Assembly: GCF_000025725.1 (NCBI RefSeq)
Contig: NC_013943.1
Coordinates: 2,170,001 to 2,234,000 of the forward strand
Source: Denitrovibrio acetiphilus DSM 12809
Lineage (GTDB): Bacteria; Chrysiogenota; Deferribacteres; Deferribacterales; Geovibrionaceae
Reading direction: 5' to 3'
Length of the DNA: 64,000 nucleotides
Below, in pieces: positions 25,322 to 34,975 of the stretch (position 1 is the stretch's first letter; each line of letters begins with the position of its first letter). The translations under genes and the position numbers were made by a program. The notes under the pieces are model-generated. The model made no database searches. It was not told where the DNA came from and saw only the letters and a program-made list of their open reading frames with translations.

Positions 25322-27373
25322 ATGAAAGCATGGTCTTGGGTACTCATTATGTTGTTAACAATCTCCGCCTATGCGGAAGACGATATCACGCTGGACACTG
25401 TAACAGTGACAGCTCAGAAATATGAACAGGCAGAAAACAAAACACCTGTAAGTTCAACTGTTTTCTCTGATATAGATATTGAAGAAAAAAATATTTCAAC
25501 CCTCAAAGACCTATCGATGTATTCTGCAAATGTATCTGTAAAGGCAGATAATGTCGGCAACTCCACTGTGATAAGAGGCATGGCGCCTCTAACAGCGACT
25601 ATGAACGGTCCGGCGGGGATATTTATTGACGGTATCGCCATGCCGTCAGTTTTCATGCAGCAGCCTAATATTTATGACATATCCAGAGTCGAAATACTCA
25701 AAGGTCCGCAGGGGACATTATATGGCAGAAACACAGAATCAGGCGTCATAAACATTATCAGCAGCAAGCCCGGTAACAACCTGTCCATGGGGGCAGAAGC
25801 TGAATATTACTTCTTCGATAACGGCGATACCCCTTACGGTACTAAATTCAAGTTTAACGTCAGTGGTCCTGTTGTCGAAGATAAACTTTTTGCAGGCATA
25901 TCATTTGCAACAGACAAAAATCAGGGCTATTACACCAACGAATTTAACGAAGACGACGAAGCCGGAGAGTTGAACAGAAAGGATATATCTCTGAAACTGC
26001 GGTCAACACCAAACCAAAAAACAGAAATCTACCTTTCTTCATATTATTTTGATGCTGACGACAAAAAAGGAAAATTCAGATACACACAAGGGGCAAATGC
26101 TACCGATGAATACACCATCAACTACAACGACAGATATTCACAGGATTACAATGGCTCTGTAAACAGTCTGAACATCTCATACAGTTTTGCAAACATTCAG
26201 CTTTCCTCCCTCACGGGCATTACGGCATACTCACGGAATTTTTCAAAAGACTTTGACGGATCGGCATCTTCCAGAGGGCTGACCAATTTCAGCATCGATG
26301 ATGAATCCTACAGCGAAGAACTCCGCATAAGCTCCACAGACACTAAAACAAAATGGATATTAGGACTGTACGGTTTCAAAGAAAACTCAGAAACTCTCTT
26401 TGAAAAAACTTTCATGCAGGATAAGCGCAAAGCAAACATAAACACATCCGGAGCGGCAGTTTTCGGACAGATTAGCCCACGAATCACCAAAAAAATATAT
26501 GCTGACATAGGTATGCGTATCGAACAGACGCACCTTGATGTTGACATGAACCGTAACTTCAAAACAGCCGGGCTAAAATACAGCGACGATGAAGACTTCT
26601 TTGAATTCCTGCCGAAACTATCCTTAAACTATGAAACTGAAACAGGGATAATCTATCTTTCCGCCGCAAAAGGCTACCTTGCCGGCGGCGCGAATTACAA
26701 TCTTGCAACTTCTGACGAAACCCTGATCTATGACGAAGAAGAGACCATGAACTATGAACTTGGTTTCAAATCTGTCCTCGGAAAGGGGAGGCTCAAAATA
26801 TCCGCTGCACTTTTCTATATCGACATGAAAGATAAGCAGGTAACTCAAATCCTTCCGGGGGAAATGGGCAGCATGAAGGTGGATAATGCCGCCGATGCTC
26901 ATTCATACGGAGCCGAAGTTGAATTTAAGGCTGTTATAACAAAAGGTCTGGAATTTTTTACGTCTGCCGGATACACAAAAACAGAAGCGGATGAATGGGT
27001 TGACTCTCAGTATAACAATATCACCAGGCAGGATGAGTATTATGATTATTCAGGTAATAACCTGCCGTATGCACCGGAGTATACCTTTACAGCAGGACTG
27101 CAGTACATACATACCAACGGGTTGTTCATAGCAGGAGAAGCTGTGTCCACAGGGGCATACTACCACGATGGCGCAAACAAACTGAAAGAGGACGGCAACA
27201 CCCTCTTTAACCTCCGGACAGGTTATATCGGGAAAAATATTGAGCTGACCGTTTGGTTTGAAAATCTTTTAGACAAGAGATATACAGAGACACAGACTCT
27301 ATGGGGTTCCGTCGCAGTGGTGGAGGATGCCCAGCCAAGAACTATAGGGATAAAGGCGGGGTACAGATTCTGA
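25322..27373 (+). CDS. TonB-dependent outer-membrane receptor (FyuA-like)
   Basis: This 683-aa receptor has a signal peptide (cleavage near AYA-EDD), a TonB-box-like VTVTAQK segment and a plug domain with YIDG-type motif FIDGIAMPSV, RVEILKGPQGTLYGRNTESGVINIIS, then a beta-barrel ending in an aromatic residue (KAGYRF). Size and plug motifs most resemble siderophore receptors such as FyuA (673 aa). It would take up a scarce ligand, probably a metal chelate or other larger molecule. The next gene's ATG overlaps its stop (TGATG). No Fur box was recognised upstream; an AraC-type direct-repeat site was. Confidence 0.93.
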   Translation: MKAWSWVLIMLLTISAYAEDDITLDTVTVTAQKYEQAENKTPVSSTVFSDIDIEEKNISTLKDLSMYSANVSVKADNVGNSTVIRGMAPLTATMNGPAGIFIDGIAMPSVFMQQPNIYDISRVEILKGPQGTLYGRNTESGVINIISSKPGNNLSMGAEAEYYFFDNGDTPYGTKFKFNVSGPVVEDKLFAGISFATDKNQGYYTNEFNEDDEAGELNRKDISLKLRSTPNQKTEIYLSSYYFDADDKKGKFRYTQGANATDEYTINYNDRYSQDYNGSVNSLNISYSFANIQLSSLTGITAYSRNFSKDFDGSASSRGLTNFSIDDESYSEELRISSTDTKTKWILGLYGFKENSETLFEKTFMQDKRKANINTSGAAVFGQISPRITKKIYADIGMRIEQTHLDVDMNRNFKTAGLKYSDDEDFFEFLPKLSLNYETETGIIYLSAAKGYLAGGANYNLATSDETLIYDEEETMNYELGFKSVLGKGRLKISAALFYIDMKDKQVTQILPGEMGSMKVDNAADAHSYGAEVEFKAVITKGLEFFTSAGYTKTEADEWVDSQYNNITRQDEYYDYSGNNLPYAPEYTFTAGLQYIHTNGLFIAGEAVSTGAYYHDGANKLKEDGNTLFNLRTGYIGKNIELTVWFENLLDKRYTETQTLWGSVAVVEDAQPRTIGIKAGYRF

Positions 27374-28350
27374 TGATTAAACCAGACTATAAAACACTGC
27401 TCAACGAAATGAACGGAGCTGTCCGGTGGCACCTGTTCGAAACGTCAATAAAGCTGAAAGTATTTGACTATTTACAGGGCTGGCAAACTGCCGGATTTAT
27501 AGCCGGTAAACTTAACACAGATGAGAAAAAGACTGAATTATACCTCGATGCGTTAGCATCATGTGGATATCTCATAAAATATTGCGGGAGATACAGAAAT
27601 GCTGACATCAGTAATAAATACTTAACGACGCACTCCGGTCTTTATCAGGGAACACTGATCCTCTCTCTATCTTCAAGGAGACTTGCAGGTATTGATAACA
27701 TTTCAAAACTGCTGAAAAATGATGCTGACGACATGTATCTGGGAGACGAAAAAGTCTGGACAGAAGCTCTGAAAACACTTATCCCATTTCAGAAAGCAGT
27801 TGCCAGTGAAGTTGTTTCACTCATCAAAGGACTGAAAGGCTCGGATAATTTCTCATCAATGCTGGACATTGGCGGTGGTCCCGGCTTTATAGGGCAGACA
27901 GTAGCCCAAAGCCTGAAAAATATCCACCTGACACTTTTTGATCTTCCGAAGGTTATAGAGCTGGCAGAACAAAACGCAGAGATCAAAAACATAACCTATC
28001 TCGCCGGCAGCTATTCAAAAGATGACATAGGGAGCAATTACGACATCATATGGGCGAGCAGATCCCTTTACTATGCAGACGACATCTTCCGGCTCGTTTC
28101 CAAGATGGCGGATGCTCTGAAAGACGGAGGCTACCTGATATGCCTCCACGAGGGCGTTTATAACGAAAGAACCCAGCCGCAAGAGATAATACTAAACAGA
28201 ATAGGTGTTGCTCTGAAAGGTTCAGATGTCTCCTTTGAAAGAGGAGAGATAGAATACGCCGTCCAAAAAAGCGGACTTCAGATTATCTCAACTATCTCCA
28301 CTGACGATATAGGCGGAAGCGGAGACATAATAACTGCGAGGAAAATATGA
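27373..28350 (+). CDS. SAM-dependent O-methyltransferase-family protein
   Basis: Starting at the ATG overlapping the receptor stop, the protein is 325 aa. An N-terminal winged-helix dimerisation domain (about 10-90, KVFDYLQGWQTAGFIAGKL) is followed by a Rossmann methyltransferase domain with the SAM motif LDIGGGPGFIG, an acidic LFDLPKVIELA and DALKDGGYLICLHEG. This is the layout of Methyltransf_2 enzymes (hydroxyindole/acetylserotonin O-methyltransferase type). An enzyme translationally coupled to a TonB receptor and an importer is unexpected: it may modify the imported ligand or make part of a chelator. No biosynthetic genes are adjacent. The start upstream of 27373 is not used in this reading. 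Confidence 0.87.
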   Translation: MIKPDYKTLLNEMNGAVRWHLFETSIKLKVFDYLQGWQTAGFIAGKLNTDEKKTELYLDALASCGYLIKYCGRYRNADISNKYLTTHSGLYQGTLILSLSSRRLAGIDNISKLLKNDADDMYLGDEKVWTEALKTLIPFQKAVASEVVSLIKGLKGSDNFSSMLDIGGGPGFIGQTVAQSLKNIHLTLFDLPKVIELAEQNAEIKNITYLAGSYSKDDIGSNYDIIWASRSLYYADDIFRLVSKMADALKDGGYLICLHEGVYNERTQPQEIILNRIGVALKGSDVSFERGEIEYAVQKSGLQIISTISTDDIGGSGDIITARKI

Positions 28351-29252
28351 AAAAAATATTTCTGATAATTTCTATGCTTTGTACACTAACATCCTTTGCA
28401 GGCGAGCACCTGACAATGTCCGGACCTGCAACTCTGGAAAGCTGTCCTATGATGCTAATGGCAGAAGAAAACGCTCTTTCCGTATACGGGGTCACAGCAG
28501 AATTCATACCATGGACATCACCAGACCAATACCGGGCTATGCTCTCATCTGAAAAGAACTTATATGTAATAGTCAGCACACTTGAATATGTCAGACTGAA
28601 CAAACTCATCGAAAATGCACGGCTGCTTTTCTCTGTTGAAGGTAGCCCCATATGGTTTCTAGGCAAAAAAACAGGTGTCACTCTTAAAGAACTGGAGAGC
28701 AGCATTATTGCTCTTCCGTTCAGAGGAGACATGCCGGAAATTCTCCTCATGATGCTTATGGAGAAAAGCGGAAATGATTACAAAAAAACAAAAATTGTCT
28801 CCGCAGGAGGCGGTATAACCTCAGCACAGCTTGTAATGAGAGGAAGAGCGGACTATGTTGCAATTCCTGAACCTATAGCGTCCAGTATAGTAGAGATATC
28901 CGGGAGAAAAGGGCTGAGAAAACTCAGTTATTCCCTTTCGGTTGAAAAAATATGGCGGGAACTTTATCAGTCTTCCCCTCCTCTGCTGGTTAGCAACATT
29001 ATGAGTTTCAAAAGCAGCAGGGAAGCTGATGACGCATTCAGGAAAACATACAGCAGATATTATGGAAAGTGTGTCACAAATGCAGAGGTATCTGCAAATC
29101 TTTTTGTTAAATACTTCCCCGCCGTCAGTAAAAGCGGCATTAAACAACTTATAAGCAGCAATAACATCAAAATACATACGGCAAACGAAATTACAGAACA
29201 ATTAAACGAATTTATCAGATTAATGGACAAACAGATCAAAAATGAATTCTAA
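28347..29252 (+). CDS. NitT/TauT-type ABC substrate-binding protein
   Basis: This 301-aa periplasmic binding protein has a clear signal peptide (MKKIFLIISMLCTLTSFAG). It resembles NMT1/SsuA-type binding proteins: MLMAEENALSVYGVTAEFI, FLGKKTGVTLKELESS and GRADYVAIPEPIASSIVE, the last being the typical second-domain contact region. The start overlaps the methyltransferase stop (ATGA) and the gene overlaps the permease by 11 bases. It delivers the ligand, presumably that of the TonB receptor, to the permease. The ligand cannot be read from the sequence. Confidence 0.85.
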   Translation: MKKIFLIISMLCTLTSFAGEHLTMSGPATLESCPMMLMAEENALSVYGVTAEFIPWTSPDQYRAMLSSEKNLYVIVSTLEYVRLNKLIENARLLFSVEGSPIWFLGKKTGVTLKELESSIIALPFRGDMPEILLMMLMEKSGNDYKKTKIVSAGGGITSAQLVMRGRADYVAIPEPIASSIVEISGRKGLRKLSYSLSVEKIWRELYQSSPPLLVSNIMSFKSSREADDAFRKTYSRYYGKCVTNAEVSANLFVKYFPAVSKSGIKQLISSNNIKIHTANEITEQLNEFIRLMDKQIKNEF

Positions 29253-29979
29253 CAGAAAGATACAAACTGCCGGTATAATATTTGTTCTTCTCCTGTGGCA
29301 GACAGCATCCGTCTTATCAGGAGAATTTGCCGTAGCATCCCCCTTTAGTGCTTTTCCCGTAGCTTTTCGTATGATAACCGACTTCTCGTTTCTGAAGAAT
29401 CATATGCTTATAACAGCTGTACGGGTGATTTCTGCACTTGTATTAGGGTCTGTCACAGGTTTTATTCTGGGGATTTTTGCAGGTAAATATCCTCTGATTA
29501 TGCAGTTCATAGAACCGATGAGAAGAGTTCTGACCACAATCCCCGGAATAGTGGCAGCAGTCCTCGCAATGCTGTGGCTCGGTCTAGGCAGTGCTATGGT
29601 GATTTTTCTGAACAGCATGTTCATTATCCCTGTGGTTTATATCAATGTCGCCGAGAGCATAAATAAGTGCGACAACACCTACATTGAAATGGCTGATGTA
29701 TATCAACTCAGTACATTATCAAGGATAAAAAACATATATATCCCCATTGTCAGCAGTGCCCTGTCAGCAGCTCTTGTTCTTGTCACAGGAAACAGTATGC
29801 GCATGACAGTGCTCGCAGAAGTTCTGGGAACAGGCGAAGGGCTGGGTTTTGTACTGGGCATATCCCGCGCAAGACTTGACATGCCGTCGCTTTACGGCTG
29901 TGTTCTGATATCCTTTGCTTTTGTATGGGCAGGAGAGATCCTTATCAAATTAGTTATCCAGAGGTACTGCCGTGCATAA
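29242..29979 (+). CDS. ABC transporter permease (SsuC/TauC family)
   Basis: This 245-aa inner-membrane permease has about six transmembrane helices and the BPD_transp_1 EAA loop (EMADVYQLSTLSRIKNIYIPIV). GSVTGFILGIFAGKYP and VLGTGEGLGFVLG are typical of the NitT/TauT permease family. It overlaps both flanking genes (11 bases with the binding protein and 8 with the ATPase), so the three form one importer. Confidence 0.92.
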   Translation: MNSNRKIQTAGIIFVLLLWQTASVLSGEFAVASPFSAFPVAFRMITDFSFLKNHMLITAVRVISALVLGSVTGFILGIFAGKYPLIMQFIEPMRRVLTTIPGIVAAVLAMLWLGLGSAMVIFLNSMFIIPVVYINVAESINKCDNTYIEMADVYQLSTLSRIKNIYIPIVSSALSAALVLVTGNSMRMTVLAEVLGTGEGLGFVLGISRARLDMPSLYGCVLISFAFVWAGEILIKLVIQRYCRA

Positions 29980-30568
29980 ATTTATAGCAGAACTGCACAA
30001 CATCAATCTGACTTTTAAAAATCACAATGTTTTTTCGGATTTCAGCCTGAAGATCAGCAATAACTGCATCACAGGCATATCCGGCAGAAGTGGAAAAGGG
30101 AAGACAACACTGCTTAGAATCCTCGCAGGGCTTCAGAAACCAGACAGAGGAGAAGTCATTTTACGGTATAATAAACAAGGATATGTCTTTCAGGATTATA
30201 GACTACTCCCATGGATGAATGTGCTTGAAAACATTACTTTGCCTGTCAGAGGTGAAATATCAGAATCAGATGCCGTAAGCAGGGCGAAGCTGTATCTTGG
30301 GAAATTGGGTCTGAGCGGTTCTGAAAACATGCAGCCAGCAGAGCTCTCCGGCGGAATGGCACAAAGGGTGTCGCTGGCAAGAGCGATGGTCTACAAACCG
30401 GATATAATGTTTCTGGATGAACCTTTCAGTGCTCTCGACTATGAAATGCAGTCACAGGCATCAGAAACAGTTAGGGCGTATGCAGCAGAGCATAAAATTA
30501 GTGTCCTGTATGTCAGTCACCATATTGAAAATCTACGGCTCATGTCAGACACAATAGTAGAGCTTTAA
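29972..30568 (+). CDS. ABC transporter ATP-binding protein (SsuB/TauB family)
   Basis: This 198-aa nucleotide-binding subunit is shorter than SsuB/TauB (about 255 aa), lacking a C-terminal extension. Motifs are Walker A GRSGKGKTT (an unusual G-K-G-K-T-T with Lys in the middle), Q-loop FQDYRLLPW, signature LSGGMAQRVSLARA, Walker B IMFLDEPF and H-loop YVSHHIE. It starts with GTG behind AGAGG. Its stop codon overlaps that of the convergent AraC gene by 4 bases. Confidence 0.92.
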   Translation: MHKFIAELHNINLTFKNHNVFSDFSLKISNNCITGISGRSGKGKTTLLRILAGLQKPDRGEVILRYNKQGYVFQDYRLLPWMNVLENITLPVRGEISESDAVSRAKLYLGKLGLSGSENMQPAELSGGMAQRVSLARAMVYKPDIMFLDEPFSALDYEMQSQASETVRAYAAEHKISVLYVSHHIENLRLMSDTIVEL

Positions 30569-31461
30569 ACGCTCTTTCTGTAAAGTTTCGGCGAAAGACC
30601 TTTCTCTCTACGAAAGCTTTCGCTGAAATGACTGGAAGAACAAAAGCCAGTACAGTAGGCAATTTCTGTGATAGTCATATCTGTGGTTCTGAGGTAATGC
30701 TCTGCCCTATGCACCTTTTCCTGCCTGATAAACTCAAAAACACTCAGCCCCATCTTTATCCTGAAAAGCCTGTTCAGTTTTGTATGGCTCATCCCTGCCA
30801 TATGTGCAAGTTTTGCCAGAGAGTGCTCTTCGCTAAGATTATTCCGGATATAGTTTATCACTTCCAGAACAATAGATTCTTCCCTACCCGCCGACTGGTT
30901 ATAACAACTTTTAAAGTTGTCTGTGAGAAGGTCTGTAGCCCCCGCAAGCTGCATAAGCCTGCCAGTTTCTCCTGCATATCTGCAATCTATTATTTTCCGG
31001 CACAGCATAAAGGAAAAAGGAGAAAGATAAAATAACACCTCCGTCTTTCCAGGCTCTGGCACATTTATAATGCACCCGGTATCAGACATTATATTCTCCA
31101 GTCTGTGACGACAAACTTTGATTATCAGAGCTTCGGTATCAATGTTTTTCGCTATCCGGCGGTTTATCTGTACGTCGTTAGTCTGAAAAGCATACACAGC
31201 ACCTTCAGACATAGGATGCCAGCCGGAGGCTCCGGTAAAAGTGAGATTCAGCTCGCCTTTCAGAACATAAACAAAATTTACTACTTCACCGGATTCTATA
31301 ACTGACGAATGGGAGTCTTCAGATGTTTTCAGACTGCTGTGGGTCATAGTGAAGCCATTGTCGAGCCTGCTCCTCCGGATGTTACCCACAATTTTGTCCT
31401 GTGATCTTAAAACCCACTTTTTACTGCCTGAAACCGGTTTTCCGCAAACGACAGCTGACAT
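30565..31461 (-). CDS. AraC-family transcriptional regulator (PchR/YbtA-like)
   Basis: This 298-aa regulator has an N-terminal ligand-binding cupin-like region (about 1-190) and a C-terminal AraC DNA-binding domain with two helix-turn-helix motifs (LAHMAGMSHTKLNRLFR and ITEIAYCTGFCSSSHFSESFRREKG). The domain order and length match PchR and YbtA, which activate siderophore receptor genes using the imported chelate as co-inducer. It is convergent with the TonB/ABC operon, not divergent, but the direct-repeat site at 25232-25272 is a plausible target. GGGGGAA precedes the ATG. Confidence 0.9.
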   Translation of the reverse strand: MSAVVCGKPVSGSKKWVLRSQDKIVGNIRRSRLDNGFTMTHSSLKTSEDSHSSVIESGEVVNFVYVLKGELNLTFTGASGWHPMSEGAVYAFQTNDVQINRRIAKNIDTEALIIKVCRHRLENIMSDTGCIINVPEPGKTEVLFYLSPFSFMLCRKIIDCRYAGETGRLMQLAGATDLLTDNFKSCYNQSAGREESIVLEVINYIRNNLSEEHSLAKLAHMAGMSHTKLNRLFRIKMGLSVFEFIRQEKVHRAEHYLRTTDMTITEIAYCTGFCSSSHFSESFRREKGLSPKLYRKSV

Positions 31462-31597
31462 ATTTCCCCCAGAGATTTATTGATATTGATTATTAATATC
31501 ATACAACAAAGTTTAAAACAATGCTGATATAGCAGGAGAAGAAGCTATTTATACCTTAGTAATTGTATGATTAAATAGTAGATTTAAACAGGTGAAA

Positions 31598-31617
31598 GGG
31601 CGGCTCTTACACCGCCC
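31598..31617 (-). terminator. Terminator of metNIQ
   Basis: GGGCGG (31598-31603) pairs with CCGCCC (31612-31617), 13 bases after the metQ stop. On the minus strand TTTC follows. It is a strong stem with a short T-tract. Confidence 0.6.
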
Positions 31618-31629
31618 GAATCGTATAGG

Positions 31630-32445
31630 TTATTTCATCAGTTCCTGAGCAGGGAGTATCGCTCCCTTATACTTCTCCGTTATGAATTTCTCAACGGCAG
31701 GCGAAACAAGGATTTCTGCAAGTTTCCTGAGTGCGGGTTTATCAAAATCAACTTTTCTCACAACAAGAATATTGCTGTAGGGTGAGTCTTTATCTTCGAT
31801 AAAAATTGCGTCTTTCAAAGGATTCAGGTTCCCTTCGAGTGCATAGTTGGTGTTAATAACCGCAGCGTCAACATCAGCTAGCACACGTGGAAGCTGAGCA
31901 GCGTCAAGAGCCTTGACCTTCAGCTTCTTAGGGTTGTCTACTATATCCTGAACAGTTGCGGAAACTCCGGCTCCGTCTTTTAGAGTAATGAGCTTTGCTT
32001 TGGCAAGGAGAGCAAGCGCCCTCCCGGCATTAGAAGGGTCGTTAGGGATGGCTACAATAGCTCTTTTTCTGAGATCAGCGATATTGCTTACCTTACGTGA
32101 GTAAACACCGATAGGCTCTATGTGAACCTTTGCAGCCACTGACAGATTCAGGTTGTGATCTCTGCTGAATGATTCCAGATAAGGGATATGCTGAAAAAAG
32201 TTAGCATCCAGTTCACCTCTGTCAAGGGCAAGGTTAGGCTGGACATAGTCTGTGAAGGAGATAATCTTAAGCTCAATCCCTTCTTTCTCAAGCATCGGCT
32301 TAATATACTCCAGTATCTCGGTGTGCGGGACAGGAGTCGCGCCGACCTTAAGAACAGTCTTTTCACCTGTTTCACAATAACCTGAAACACCCACCAGAAC
32401 CAGAAGAACAGTGAGCACTGTTGTTAATACTTTATTATGTTTCAT
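31630..32445 (-). CDS. metQ: Methionine ABC transporter substrate-binding protein (NlpA/MetQ family)
   Basis: MetQ binds methionine in the periplasm for the MetNI importer. The 271-aa protein has a signal peptide ending near SGYC and the family core VLKVGATPVPHTEILEYIKPMLEKEG, YVQPNLALDRGELDANFFQH and the IAIPNDPSNAGRAL type binding segment. A perfect lipobox is not evident, but Cys24 may be lipidated. It lies 32 bases after metI, the last gene of the operon. Confidence 0.92.
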   Translation of the reverse strand: MKHNKVLTTVLTVLLVLVGVSGYCETGEKTVLKVGATPVPHTEILEYIKPMLEKEGIELKIISFTDYVQPNLALDRGELDANFFQHIPYLESFSRDHNLNLSVAAKVHIEPIGVYSRKVSNIADLRKRAIVAIPNDPSNAGRALALLAKAKLITLKDGAGVSATVQDIVDNPKKLKVKALDAAQLPRVLADVDAAVINTNYALEGNLNPLKDAIFIEDKDSPYSNILVVRKVDFDKPALRKLAEILVSPAVEKFITEKYKGAILPAQELMK

Positions 32446-32477
32446 TCATACCTCCTGAGGCTTTCAGCCGTCAGCAT

Positions 32478-33146
32478 TTAATTTTTATGGGACAGTTTAA
32501 CCGCCAGCCTTGTGCCGAACGTCTGCACAAGCTGAACAAAGATTATGAGTATAGCCACTGTAACTATCATTATATCAGTACGAAACCTGTTATATCCATA
32601 CTGAATGGCAAGGTCACCCAGACCGCCGCCGCCGACAGCACCAGCCATTGCGGTGTAGCCTATCACGTTTATAACAGTTATTGCCGCTCCGAGGATAAGC
32701 GATGATTTTGATTCAGGGAGAAGAACCTTAAAAATTATCTGGAAAGTCGAAGCCCCCATAGACTCTGCTGCCTCAATCACACCGTGAGATACTTCTTTAA
32801 GAGAAGACTCCACTATCCTTGCCACAAAAGGAGCAGAAGCAACCACAAGGGGGACGATGGCGGCAGTTGTGCCTATTGATGTTCCAGCAACTATCCTTGT
32901 AAAAGGGATAAGAGCCACCATAAGGACTATGAACGGTGCTGAACGCAGTATATTGATCAGAGTTCCGAGAACCCGCTCAACCCAGGGTGCAGGCAGAATA
33001 TGGTCTTCTGATGAGACCACAAGCAGAACTCCCACCGGAAGCCCTATAATGTATGCCAGAACACAGGAAGCCACTACCATATAAAGCGTTTCCACTGTCG
33101 AAGGCCACAAAAGCCCTATTATATTATTAAAATATTCGTAATTCAT
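32478..33146 (-). CDS. metI: Methionine ABC transporter permease
   Basis: The 222-aa permease has five to six transmembrane helices and the EAA-type loop (AAESMGASTFQIIFKVLLPES), matching MetI (217 aa in E. coli). GYTAMAGAVGGGGLGDLAI is the typical C-terminal signature. It follows metN by 2 bases. Confidence 0.95.
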   Translation of the reverse strand: MNYEYFNNIIGLLWPSTVETLYMVVASCVLAYIIGLPVGVLLVVSSEDHILPAPWVERVLGTLINILRSAPFIVLMVALIPFTRIVAGTSIGTTAAIVPLVVASAPFVARIVESSLKEVSHGVIEAAESMGASTFQIIFKVLLPESKSSLILGAAITVINVIGYTAMAGAVGGGGLGDLAIQYGYNRFRTDIMIVTVAILIIFVQLVQTFGTRLAVKLSHKN

Positions 33147-33148
33147 AA

Positions 33149-34162
33149 CTATATCCTCTGAATAACGAGATTATTGTCAGTAAAATATTGATGAGCATTT
33201 GCAAGCTGCTCTTCCGTACCCCGAAGCTCAAGAAGGAGGTTACCAAAAAGGGTGCCGTGCAGATGGTCAACATTACCATATATTATATTCACAACCACAT
33301 CGCTTGACTTGATCAGTCCGTTTATCATAGGCTCAGATGCCGAATTCCCGTAAAATGATACTTTGATAAGCTCAGAATCTTTATGGGGCTTAAGGGCGCT
33401 GAGGATATCATCGGGAAGTTCTGTTCTGAAAATATCTGCCACAAAGTCCTTCGTTACCTGTGTTTTCGGAGAGATAAAAACTTCCTCAACAGTACCGTGT
33501 TCTATACACTTAGACTCTGCAAGCACGGCGACATGAGTGCATATGTCTTTGATAACATTCATTTCATGGGTAATGATGACAATAGTAAGCCCCAGATTCT
33601 GGTTGATATCTTTTAAGATACTCAGAATCGACGAGGTGGTTTTAGGGTCGAGAGCAGACGTTGCCTCGTCACAAAGCAGAACTTCAGGCTTTGTTGCCAG
33701 TGCTCTTGCTATACCGACTCTCTGTTTCTGCCCTCCGGAAAGCTCCGACGGGTATGAGTCTGCTTTATCTTCCAGCCCGACAAGGGGGAGGAGTTCGCTC
33801 ACCCTCTTTCTGATTGCGGTCTTGTCCCAGCCGGCAATCTCCAGCGGAAAACCTATATTTCCAGACACAGTCCTTGACTGAAGCAGATTAAAATGCTGAA
33901 AGATCATAGAGATCTTCTGTCTCTTCTGCCTGAGCTCTGTCTTTGAAAGAGTAGAGATATCCTGTTCTGAAATTAATACTTTCCCTTCGGTAGGCTTCTC
34001 CAGCATATTAAGACATCGAACCAGAGTGCTTTTCCCCGCACCACTGGAACCGATAATCCCGAAAATTGACCTTTCAGGTATATCAAGTGAGATATCCTGA
34101 AGAGCCTGTACTCTTCCGTTCAAAGTGTCATAAGACTTTGACAGGTTTCTGATCTGAATCAT
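33149..34162 (-). CDS. metN: Methionine ABC transporter ATP-binding protein
   Basis: The 337-aa subunit has an ATPase domain with Walker A GSSGAGKST, Q-loop FQHFNLL, signature LSGGQKQRVGIARAL, Walker B VLLCDEATSALD, and a C-terminal NIL regulatory domain (about 262-337) that binds methionine and causes trans-inhibition. GGGGG precedes the ATG. No SAM-I riboswitch was recognised in the 158 bases upstream; a TTGACA hexamer (34240-34235) is a possible -35 element. Confidence 0.95.
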   Translation of the reverse strand: MIQIRNLSKSYDTLNGRVQALQDISLDIPERSIFGIIGSSGAGKSTLVRCLNMLEKPTEGKVLISEQDISTLSKTELRQKRQKISMIFQHFNLLQSRTVSGNIGFPLEIAGWDKTAIRKRVSELLPLVGLEDKADSYPSELSGGQKQRVGIARALATKPEVLLCDEATSALDPKTTSSILSILKDINQNLGLTIVIITHEMNVIKDICTHVAVLAESKCIEHGTVEEVFISPKTQVTKDFVADIFRTELPDDILSALKPHKDSELIKVSFYGNSASEPMINGLIKSSDVVVNIIYGNVDHLHGTLFGNLLLELRGTEEQLANAHQYFTDNNLVIQRI

Positions 34163-34446
34163 TATTCCCCCGAGTCAATATTCTAAACCAACTTATCTAT
34201 TTAATCTATCTTTTTTGTAGTTATTTTAAAATTTTGTCAACAGTAATGTAAACTTGATTGCCTCAGAATGCCAGTCATTATACGTACTGCACCTCAGCAG
34301 ATAAGAAATACTTCTGACACATGATAATAAACATCAAGCATAAACTGAAAACACCTGGTCCCCATTATATTAAGCCATCTGGCACTTTCAGCAAGGCATC
34401 CCGTGCACTAATATTATCTTATTTATTAATTTTACCGGAGGACTGC

Positions 34447-34974
34447 ATGTTTCTCAAAAGAGGATTATTCACAAAAAAGCTATCTCCATGGTTAACAGGG
34501 TCACTAACGGGGATAACGGCAGCAGCGTGTTGCGTTTTCGCAGGAAAGACCCTTGGAGCATCCGGAGGTTTTGTCACTATCGACAGCTACATAGGAAATT
34601 ATTTCAACACAGGATGGGCAAAACTTCCATATTTTACTGCTGCAAAACCACCTATTTTATCTTTTCAGATAATCCAATATATAGGAATGCTCGCAGGAGC
34701 GATTATCTCTGCTCTTATGTCAAAAGATTTCCATATCAGATCCCTGCCTGCTAAAGAATGGAAACCAAATTTCGGCAAAAGTGTTGTTAAACGTTGGATA
34801 ATGATTTTTATCGGCGGAATACTTGTGGAGCTTGGAGCATGTATTGCCGGAGGCTGCACAAGCGGACTGGGCATATCCGGCATTATACAGCTTTCTCCGG
34901 CTGGTTTTATCTTTTTCATATCCGCATTCACAAGCGGCATAATTACTGCCGGAATACTCTTCAGGAGGACTTGA
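34447..34974 (+). CDS. YeeE/YedE-family sulfur transporter, first half
   Basis: The 175-aa membrane protein starts at ATG 34447, which follows CCGGAGGA; an upstream in-frame ATG has no binding site. It has about four to five transmembrane helices. The motif GACIAGGCTSGLGISG carries the Cys pair found in YeeE/YedE (TsuA) thiosulfate transporters and in the two-gene PmpA/PmpB type. The next gene encodes the partner half one base downstream. Transport of thiosulfate or another reduced sulfur species is inferred from the family. Confidence 0.85.
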   Translation: MFLKRGLFTKKLSPWLTGSLTGITAAACCVFAGKTLGASGGFVTIDSYIGNYFNTGWAKLPYFTAAKPPILSFQIIQYIGMLAGAIISALMSKDFHIRSLPAKEWKPNFGKSVVKRWIMIFIGGILVELGACIAGGCTSGLGISGIIQLSPAGFIFFISAFTSGIITAGILFRRT

Positions 34975-34975
34975 C

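Noticed and set aside
34163-34320. SAM riboswitch before metN
   Set aside because: No SAM-I or SAM-II pattern was found in the 158 bases; only a possible TTGACA.
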